A stretch of 64,000 bases of DNA from Streptomyces sp. F63 (GTDB taxonomy: Bacteria > Actinomycetota > Actinomycetes > Streptomycetales > Streptomycetaceae), in assembly GCF_018070345.1 (NCBI RefSeq), contig NZ_JAGPXX010000031.1, forward strand, positions 1 to 64,000, in the 5' to 3' direction. Shown in pieces: positions 43,878-50,572 of the stretch. The translations under genes were made by a program, and so were the position numbers. Numbering within the stretch: the first letter of the stretch is position 1; each line of letters starts with the position of its first letter. Under the pieces are notes generated by a model. That model did no database searches, was not told the DNA's origin, and worked only from the letters and a program-made list of their open reading frames with translations.

Positions 43878-45227
43878 ATGACGACAGCGACCGCGGGGGG
43901 CGCGGCCACACCCGGCGCCCCGCCCCCCGTCACCAAGAAAGGCGTCACCGGCACCCGGGTGTGGATCGCGGCGTGCTTCCTGCTGCCCGCGCTGGTGCTG
44001 CTGGGCGCGCTCGTGGTCTACCCGATCGGGTACTCCGTGGTGCGGAGCTTCTTCGACACGGACGGCACCGCCTTCGTCGGCCTGGACAACTACGGCGAGC
44101 TGTTCTCCGACCCCGGCACCCGCACCGCGCTCAAGAACAACCTGGTCTGGGTGATCGTCGCCCCGGCCGTCTCCACGGCACTCGGCCTGATCTACGCCGT
44201 GCTGACGGAGCGGGTCCGCTGGGGCACCGCCTTCAAGATGATCGTCTTCATGCCGATGGCGATCTCCATGCTGGCGGCGGGCATCATCTTCACCCTCGTC
44301 TACCAGCAGGACCCGGAGCGCGGCGTCGCCAACGCCGTGTGGACGGGCATCCACGACACCTTCTCCGAATCCTCGGCCTATCCGGGCGCGCGGCCGCGCC
44401 CGAACACGGGGATCGGGAAGACGGCGGGCGGCTCCTTCACCACCGAGGAGACCGTACGGGCCGGGGACCCGGCCGGCCTGCCGCTCGTCGGCATCCCGCC
44501 GGCCGAGATGCCGGAGGACGCGGCCCAGGCCGTCGCCGCGAAGCCGGAGGGGGACAAGGTCACCGGCACCGTCTGGCTCGACTTCACCCCCGGCGGGGGC
44601 GGCGAGGCCGGGGTGATCGACCGGGGCGAGAAGGCCCTGGCCGGGGTGAAGGTCGAGGCGGTCCGGGACGGTGAGGTCGTCGCGAGCGCCGAGTCCGGCG
44701 AGGACGGGAGGTACAGCCTGCCCGCGAAGGCCGCCGGCGCCCAGCTGCGGCTGCCCGGCTCGAACTTCGCGGCGGCGTACAACGGCGTCAACTGGCTGGG
44801 CCCGAACCTCGTCACCCCCGCCATCATCGGCAGCTACATCTGGATGTGGGCCGGTTTCGCCATGGTCCTCATCGGGGCGGGGCTGGCGAGCGTCCCGCGC
44901 GAGCTGATGGAGGCGGCGCGGGTGGACGGGGCCAACGAGTGGCAGGTCTTCCGCAAGGTGACGGTGCCGCTGCTGGCACCGGTCCTGGCGGTGGTGACCG
45001 TCACCCTGATGATCAACGTCCTGAAGATCTTCGACCTCGTCTACATCCTCGCGCCCGGCGCGACGCAGAGCGACGCCAACGTGCTGGCCCTCCAGCTGTA
45101 CCTGCTGTCCTTCGGCACCGATGCCGAACAGGGCGTCGGCAGCGCGATCGCCGTGGTCCTGCTGCTGCTGGTGGTGCCGGTGATGGCGTTCAACATCCGC
45201 CGCATGCGAAGGGAGCGACGCCCGTGA
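43878..45227 (+). CDS. ABC sugar permease 1 with a ~155-residue inserted outer domain
   Basis: A 449-residue membrane protein, against about 290-320 for typical UgpA/MalF-type permeases. Helices lie at ~28-52, 87-108, 120-142, then after residue 315 the rest follow. The EAA loop is EAARVDGANEWQVFRKVTVP (near 345-364), the contact point with the ATPase. Residues ~150-305 are an insert in the outer loop between helices 3 and 4. Its middle (GTVWLDFTP, VIDRGEKALAGVKVEAVRDG, SGEDGRYSLP) looks like a carboxypeptidase-regulatory or SdrD-B-like beta-sandwich domain. It may help dock the binding protein or touch the wall. The stop overlaps the next start (GTGA). Confidence 0.88.
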   Translation: MTTATAGGAATPGAPPPVTKKGVTGTRVWIAACFLLPALVLLGALVVYPIGYSVVRSFFDTDGTAFVGLDNYGELFSDPGTRTALKNNLVWVIVAPAVSTALGLIYAVLTERVRWGTAFKMIVFMPMAISMLAAGIIFTLVYQQDPERGVANAVWTGIHDTFSESSAYPGARPRPNTGIGKTAGGSFTTEETVRAGDPAGLPLVGIPPAEMPEDAAQAVAAKPEGDKVTGTVWLDFTPGGGGEAGVIDRGEKALAGVKVEAVRDGEVVASAESGEDGRYSLPAKAAGAQLRLPGSNFAAAYNGVNWLGPNLVTPAIIGSYIWMWAGFAMVLIGAGLASVPRELMEAARVDGANEWQVFRKVTVPLLAPVLAVVTVTLMINVLKIFDLVYILAPGATQSDANVLALQLYLLSFGTDAEQGVGSAIAVVLLLLVVPVMAFNIRRMRRERRP

Positions 45228-46264
45228 GCGCCTCGACGGATCCGGGCCCCGGGGGCACGGCGGAACGGAAGGGTCCGGGCGGCCCGGACGACCCGGGCGG
45301 CCCCGGTGGCCGGAGCGGCCCGGCGGTGGCGAAGACGGCGGACGTGCCCGGCCCGCGCGGGCCCGCGGGTGCGTCCGGCCCGTCCGCCCCGTCCACCGGC
45401 TCCGGCCCGAGCAGGCCCTCGTTCGGCTCACGCCTGGTGGCCCGCACCGGCGGCGGGCTCGTGCAGGCCGTCCTGCTGCTGATCGCCCTGTTCTGGCTGA
45501 CGCCGACGATCGGCCTGCTGGTCTCCTCCCTCCGCGAGACCTCGGACATCGCCACCAGCGGCTGGTGGACGGTCTTCACCGAGCCCGCGCAGCTCACCGT
45601 GGACAACTACGCCAACCTGCTCGGGAACGAGGACATCACCACCTCGCTGTGGACGACCGTGGCGATCACGGTGCCGTCCACGGTGCTCGTCATCGTCATC
45701 GGCGCCCTGGCGGGCTACGCCTTCGCCTGGCTGGACTTCCCGGGCCGGGACTGGGTGTTCATGGTGGTCGTGGGGCTGCTGGTGGTACCGGTGCAGGTGG
45801 CGCTGATCCCGGTGTCGAAGCTCTTCAACACCCTGGGGATCTTCCAGACGCTGGCGGGCGTGGTCTTCTTCCACGTCGCCTTCGGCCTGCCGTTCGCCGT
45901 CTTCCTGCTGCGCAACTTCTTCGCGGAGATCCCGCGCGAACTGCTGGAGGCGGCCCGGCTGGACGGAGCGGGCGAGATCCGGCTGTTCACCCGGGTCGTG
46001 CTGCCGCTGGGCGGCCCGGCGATCGCCTCGCTGGGCATCTTCCAGTTCCTCTGGGTCTGGAACGACATGCTGGTGGCGCTGATCTTCGCGGACCCCGGCT
46101 CACCGCCGGTCACCGTGGCGCTCCAGCAGCAGGTGCGCCAGTTCGGCAACAACATCGACGTCCTGGCGTCGGGAGCCTTCGTCTCGATGGTGATCCCACT
46201 GGCGGTCTTCTTCGCCTTCCAACGCCAGTTCGTCAACGGGGTGATGGCAGGAGCCGTCAAGTAA
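45224..46264 (+). CDS. ABC sugar permease 2 (UgpE/MalG type)
   Basis: A 346-residue permease. The first ~70 residues are a Gly/Pro/Ser-rich cytoplasmic leader. Six membrane helices follow from LVQAVLLLIALFWLTP on. The EAA loop is LLEAARLDGAGEIRLFTRVV (near residue 240). The C-terminus QFVNGVMAGAVK is typical of the family (RxxVxGlxxGAvK). The start GTG 45224 overlaps the stop of permease 1, so the two are coupled. A start nearer the first helix cannot be excluded. Confidence 0.9.
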   Translation: MSASTDPGPGGTAERKGPGGPDDPGGPGGRSGPAVAKTADVPGPRGPAGASGPSAPSTGSGPSRPSFGSRLVARTGGGLVQAVLLLIALFWLTPTIGLLVSSLRETSDIATSGWWTVFTEPAQLTVDNYANLLGNEDITTSLWTTVAITVPSTVLVIVIGALAGYAFAWLDFPGRDWVFMVVVGLLVVPVQVALIPVSKLFNTLGIFQTLAGVVFFHVAFGLPFAVFLLRNFFAEIPRELLEAARLDGAGEIRLFTRVVLPLGGPAIASLGIFQFLWVWNDMLVALIFADPGSPPVTVALQQQVRQFGNNIDVLASGAFVSMVIPLAVFFAFQRQFVNGVMAGAVK

Positions 46265-46515
46265 CGGCGGCCGAGCGGACCGGAAACGAACCACACGCTC
46301 CGTACGCCGCAGCGGAGTGCGGCGGGGCCTCCGGGCTCCGCCGCACCCCGTGGCCGTGCTCCCGCCGGCCGGCGCAAGGGCGCGTCGGCGGATGCCGTCA
46401 CGCCCCGACGGCCCGGGGAGTCCGGGGAGTCCGGGGGACGGCGTCGCGCCTCCGGTGGCGATCGACGCCGGCAGCGGGCAGACCGTGCAGACCCGCGCCA
46501 CGACGCCGGGCCCCG

Positions 46516-46549
46516 GGAACGCCGCCCGGGTCAGGCCGGGCGGCGTTCC
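46516..46549 (-). terminator. Hairpin overlapping the end of the lipoprotein gene
   Basis: A perfect 14-bp stem (GGAACGCCGCCCGG at 46516-46529 with 46536-46549) and a 6-base loop. The lipoprotein TGA stop (46533-46531) falls inside the loop, so the last codons form one arm. It also lies downstream of the ABC operon and may serve both convergent units. Confidence 0.8.
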
Positions 46550-47118
46550 AGGACCTCGCCGGTCCTCGCGTCCACCACGTTGACGGTCACCGACTCGTCG
46601 GTCACGCCGAGGACCCCGATCGTCCAGACCGGATCGCCGTTACGGCGCTCCAGTTCCATGGCGGTGGCGACCTCGCCCTTCTTCGTGTCGGCCACTTCGC
46701 GGGCCGCCTCGTCCGGCAACAGCACCGTCTCCTCCAGCAGCCGTTTCAGTTCCTGCCGCTCGGAGCCCGCCAGGGCCGGACCGGGACGCTTCCCCAGCAC
46801 CTCACCGCGGGTGGCCCCGAGCCGGACCGTCTGCAGTCGTCCGTCCCGCTCCGCGATCCGGCTCTCCCACACGGGCGCATCCGACTCGGGTTCCCTGAGG
46901 TGCAGGGCGACCAGCTCGCCTCCGGTCACCTCGGCCGCGGACAGGCGAACGGCACGCCCCTGATCGATCTCGACCATCTCGAACCGTTCGGCGGGCTCGT
47001 TCAGCGGATCGTCGCGGCCGCAACCGACCAGCAGCGACACCACGGCAACCGGCACGCACAGAACTGCGGCGAGCCGCCTCCACACCCCGTCCCGGCACCT
47101 GACTCCCATCGTTTCCAT
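46531..47118 (-). CDS. Predicted lipoprotein with PepSY-like C-terminus
   Basis: A 195-residue lipoprotein. The signal peptide (RRLAAVLCVPVAVVSLLVGC) gives lipid-modified Cys near residue 33. The mature part has two similar halves, each ending in a strand of the type DAPVWESRIAERDGRLQTVRL and DPVWTIGVLGVTDESVTVNVVDARTGEVL; the second resembles a PepSY domain (xWxVxVxxxDGxxxxVxVDxxTGxVL). PepSY proteins are often found as inhibitors or chaperones of secreted enzymes, but no partner is evident. ATG 47118 or 47109 could be the start. Function unknown. Confidence 0.72.
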   Translation of the reverse strand: METMGVRCRDGVWRRLAAVLCVPVAVVSLLVGCGRDDPLNEPAERFEMVEIDQGRAVRLSAAEVTGGELVALHLREPESDAPVWESRIAERDGRLQTVRLGATRGEVLGKRPGPALAGSERQELKRLLEETVLLPDEAAREVADTKKGEVATAMELERRNGDPVWTIGVLGVTDESVTVNVVDARTGEVLERRPA

Positions 47119-47476
47119 GCAGGCTGACTATCCGCCTCGCGCGGAACCAGTCACGCACAGGGGGAGAATTCACTGCGGTGCATCCTCGCGGCACCGGCTG
47201 ATCGCGGTATCTCTGCGCCGGTGAACCGCTCGGCGCCGGCGGGACGCCCCCGGCCCGGGCCTGCTCCGCACCGGCGGCGAGCGCCGGCCCCGACCTGCGC
47301 CGTGCCTCCCGCTCGCCGCGCCGACGCCGCGACCGGTCCGCGCGGCCTCTCCGGTGGGGTCCCGGCCTCCGTTGCGACCGGGCGGCGAGGAGCGGCACCC
47401 GGCCCGGGCGTCGCCGCCGGCAGCCACCGGGCGCGCCCCAACACCGACCCTTTACCGGAATATTATCTTTGTTCCT
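47119..47476. other. Divergent region with AT-rich promoter pocket
   Basis: 358 bp between the lipoprotein gene (left) and the glycosyltransferase gene (right). Just before the glycosyltransferase ATG the sequence TTTACCGGAATATTATCTTT (47451-47470) is a striking AT-rich pocket in very GC-rich DNA; TATTAT at 47461-47466 could be a -10 box. That would put transcription within a few bases of ATG 47477, so the mRNA may be nearly leaderless. No Shine-Dalgarno is visible. Confidence 0.45.
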
Positions 47477-49246
47477 ATGGACGACGGTATGCCGCAGCCG
47501 GTGCCCGCCGGGCAGATCAGTGTGATCGTGATCGGCTACAACGACGCGGCGCACATCAGGAGTGCGGTGCGCTCCGCCCTCGGCCAGGGCCCCGCCGTCC
47601 GGGAGGTGGTCGCCGTCGACGACGCCTCCGCCGACGGCACCGGCGCCGTGCTCGACCGGATGGCGGCCCGCGAGCCCCGGCTGCGCGTGCTGCACCGGGC
47701 CGTCAACAGCGGTGGCTGCGGCAGTCCCCGCAACAACGGGCTCCGGCAGGCCACCGCCCCGTACGTGATGTTCCTCGACAGCGACGACGTGCTGCCGCCG
47801 GGCGCCGCCGACGCCCTCCTCGCGGCAGCCCGCCGGCACGCGGCGCCGGTCGTCGCGGGCGCCTGCCTCCGGCGGGAACTGCCGCAGCGGCGCGACACGC
47901 GCTGGCAGCGCGCGCTCTATCTCGCGGAGGCCGTCCACGACGCGCCGGAGCTGCAGCCGCGCCTCGTCCGCGACACCCTCTGCGTCAACAAGCTGTACGA
48001 CCGGGCCTTCCTCACCGAACACGGCATCACCTTCCCCGAAGGACCGTTCCGCTACGAGGACTTCGTCTTCACCGCCCGGGTGCTGGCCGCCCGCCCCCGC
48101 GTCGCCGTCATTCCCGGCACCGTCTACATCTGGCACGTCCGCCGCGCCGCCGCCCGGCCGTCGATCTCGCTGGACCGGGACCGGGTGGACGGCTGGCGGG
48201 CCCGGCTGACGGCGCACCGGCTGGCCGTGGACACCCTGGAACGTGCCGGGCAGCGGCGGCTCGCGCACGCCGCCCGGGTGAAGTTCCTCAACCACGACCT
48301 GCGGATGTACCTGCGGGAGCTCGGCCGGCGCGACGAGGACCACCGCCTGGCCTGGTGGGACCTCGCCCGGGAACACCTGGAGTCGTTCGGCGAGGAGGAC
48401 CTGCTCGCGGCCCGCCCGCCCGCACGGTGGAGTGCCCGGGTGATCGCGGCCTCCGGCCACCCCCGCGATGTGGAGCGGCTGGCCGGGCTCGCCGTCCACC
48501 CGCCCCGGCTGCTGCCCCCGTACGCGCGCGTCGACGGCCGGCCGGTGTGGGCGGTCGATCTGCCGGCCGTTCCCCTCGACCAGGTGGACGAGACGCCCCT
48601 GTACCGGCTGCCGATCACCGTCGACGCGGTGCTCCGCGTACACGACCGCGGTGCCGCCCGGGGCAGCGGACACGGCAGGGACGACGGAGGCGGAAACGGC
48701 GACCGGACCGGTCCGGGGAGCGCAGGCGGCAGCGAGGCCGCAGGGGCGACGGGCCCCGCCCGGTCCCGGCTGCGGCTCGCCCTCCGCGTCCACGAGATGT
48801 ACGGACGGCTGGCGGCCGCCGGGGGCCCGGCCGTCATCGATGTCGAGTTGCGCCACCACGACGACGGCAGGCTGGGGCAGTCCCGGAACGCCGTCCTCTC
48901 CCGGGCCGACACCGCCGCACCGTCCTGGACCGCCGAGGTCCTGCTCGATCTCGACGCCCTGGGCACCGCCGGCCGGCCCTCCGCCGCGGGGCCCGGAGGA
49001 ACGCGGGAGATCTGGGACGTCCGGGTCAGGATCCGCTGCGCCGGCGGCGGTTCGGTCTACACCGGCGTACGGGCCACCGGGCCGCTGCCGCGGCGCGGGG
49101 TGGCGGCGGGCCGGCACGGTCTGCTGCTGGTGCACCCGGTCGAGGCGGCGGGGGGCTCGCTCGCGCTGCGGGTGGCGCGCGGGCCGCGCAGCGCGCTCCG
49201 GATCGCGGGGCGGGCGCTGCGCCGGGGGCTGGCCGAACGGTCGTGA
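47477..49246 (+). CDS. Family 2 glycosyltransferase with C-terminal beta-rich domain
   Basis: A 589-residue enzyme. Residues ~10-230 are a GT-A domain: ISVIVIGYNDAAHIRSAV, VDDASADGT, the NSGGCGSPRNNGL segment, and FLDSDDVLPPG (DxD-like metal site). A helical middle follows (to ~350), then a ~220-residue region with immunoglobulin-like strands. The N-terminal half is clearly a paralogue of the N-terminal half of the 969-residue transferase at 50569, but this protein lacks a polymerase domain. It probably adds sugars in wall glycopolymer (teichoic-acid-like) synthesis. ATG 47477 is chosen at the domain start despite the missing ribosome-binding site. Confidence 0.85.
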   Translation: MDDGMPQPVPAGQISVIVIGYNDAAHIRSAVRSALGQGPAVREVVAVDDASADGTGAVLDRMAAREPRLRVLHRAVNSGGCGSPRNNGLRQATAPYVMFLDSDDVLPPGAADALLAAARRHAAPVVAGACLRRELPQRRDTRWQRALYLAEAVHDAPELQPRLVRDTLCVNKLYDRAFLTEHGITFPEGPFRYEDFVFTARVLAARPRVAVIPGTVYIWHVRRAAARPSISLDRDRVDGWRARLTAHRLAVDTLERAGQRRLAHAARVKFLNHDLRMYLRELGRRDEDHRLAWWDLAREHLESFGEEDLLAARPPARWSARVIAASGHPRDVERLAGLAVHPPRLLPPYARVDGRPVWAVDLPAVPLDQVDETPLYRLPITVDAVLRVHDRGAARGSGHGRDDGGGNGDRTGPGSAGGSEAAGATGPARSRLRLALRVHEMYGRLAAAGGPAVIDVELRHHDDGRLGQSRNAVLSRADTAAPSWTAEVLLDLDALGTAGRPSAAGPGGTREIWDVRVRIRCAGGGSVYTGVRATGPLPRRGVAAGRHGLLLVHPVEAAGGSLALRVARGPRSALRIAGRALRRGLAERS

Positions 49247-49351
49247 GCGCGCCGTCGCCGCCGCCCGCCCTTCCTGCCCGCCCCGTCGTCCCGCCCCCGC
49301 CGCTCCCCGTTCCCGGTTACGGCTCCGGTTACCGCTCCGGCCACCGCTCCG

Positions 49352-50572
49352 TCAGCGGTCGATCTCGTCGAACAGGGCTTCCCAGCGGTCGAGCACGGCG
49401 GGGAGCGCGAGCTGGGCGACGTGCTCCCGTGCCGCGCGCCCGAGGCGCTCCCGCAGCGCTCCGTCCGTCACCAGGTCGCGCAGCGCGGCGGTGAACGCCT
49501 CCTGATCGCCGGGCCGCACCAGCCTGCCCGTGCGGCCGTCGGCGACCAGTTCCCGCACCCCGTCCGAGAGGTCGAAACTCACCGCGGGGACCCCGCAGGC
49601 GGCCGCCTCCGCCACGGCCATCGGGCGCCCTTCGCGCTCGCTCGTGAGTGCCAGCACGGACAGTTCCCGGTAGGCGGCGGCGACATCGCGCACACTCCCG
49701 CGGAAGACGACCTTCCCCGCGCAGCCGAGCCGGGCGGCCCGCCCGCGCAGTTCGGGTCCCAGCGGCCCGTCGCCGAAGAGGTGCAGCTCCCAGCCGGGCC
49801 GGTCCGGGGCGATCTCCGCGAAGGCGTCGATCAGCCGGTCCAGCCGCTTGATCTCCTCCAGCCTGCCGACGGCGCCGATCCGGCGGGTGTCGAGCGGGGC
49901 GGGCGTGGGGGGCGGTGTGAAGGGCAGCGGATTGGGCATCACGGCGGCGTTCGGCAGCCGCTGCCGGCGGAAGTCGGCGGCGTCGCCCTCGCTGAGGAAG
50001 AGGGCCTTCTCCAGCTTCGGGTAGTGCCGCAGGATCAGCCGGAGGTTCGCCGAGGCGCGTGCCTGCGCGAACGATTCGTGGTATTGGCCGATGCTCTTGA
50101 GCTGCGGCCGGTCCACGGCGGACAGCCAGTCCACGGCCCAGGGCGAGCCGATGACGACGTACCCCCGGTCGGCGGTGGCGAACCGGGCGGCCAGCCGGGC
50201 CCGGGCCCGGTCGCGTTCCGCGCGGCGCGCCCGGGTCTCCAGCAGACGGTCGGGGGCGAGGCGCTCGGTGAGGCTGCGGGCCGGGCGGAGGGGCGAGGCG
50301 GGGACGGAGTAGAGCGTGGTCTGCCGGTAGGCGGGGTCGGGGTGGTAGCGGTACGGCTCCGGGCTCGGCCGGATGCCGATCAGTTCCGTGCGGTGGCCGC
50401 GCTCGCCGAGCCCCTGGGCGAGGGTGTGCAGCACGCGCTGGGAGCCCCCCATCGAGTCGACGTCGATGCCCACGAGGAAGACGGTGCGCGCGCGGGCCGC
50501 CGCCGCGCCGGCTCCGGCGCGTACGCCCCTGTGTGCGCCCCCGTGTGCGCCGGAGGCCCTGCCCCCGCTCAC
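49352..50572 (-). CDS. Family 4 (GT-B) glycosyltransferase
   Basis: A 406-residue enzyme. An N-terminal Gly/Ala/Arg leader of ~30 residues precedes FLVGIDVDSMGGSQRVLHTL (Rossmann start). The C-terminal nucleotide-sugar domain has IGAVGRLEEIKRLDRLIDAF and the E-x7-E motif region TSEREGRPMAVAEAAACGVP. It transfers a sugar, probably to the glycopolymer made by its operon partner. The start GTG 50572 overlaps the stop of the upstream 969-residue gene (GTGA), so the two are co-translated. Confidence 0.88.
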   Translation of the reverse strand: MSGGRASGAHGGAHRGVRAGAGAAAARARTVFLVGIDVDSMGGSQRVLHTLAQGLGERGHRTELIGIRPSPEPYRYHPDPAYRQTTLYSVPASPLRPARSLTERLAPDRLLETRARRAERDRARARLAARFATADRGYVVIGSPWAVDWLSAVDRPQLKSIGQYHESFAQARASANLRLILRHYPKLEKALFLSEGDAADFRRQRLPNAAVMPNPLPFTPPPTPAPLDTRRIGAVGRLEEIKRLDRLIDAFAEIAPDRPGWELHLFGDGPLGPELRGRAARLGCAGKVVFRGSVRDVAAAYRELSVLALTSEREGRPMAVAEAAACGVPAVSFDLSDGVRELVADGRTGRLVRPGDQEAFTAALRDLVTDGALRERLGRAAREHVAQLALPAVLDRWEALFDEIDR

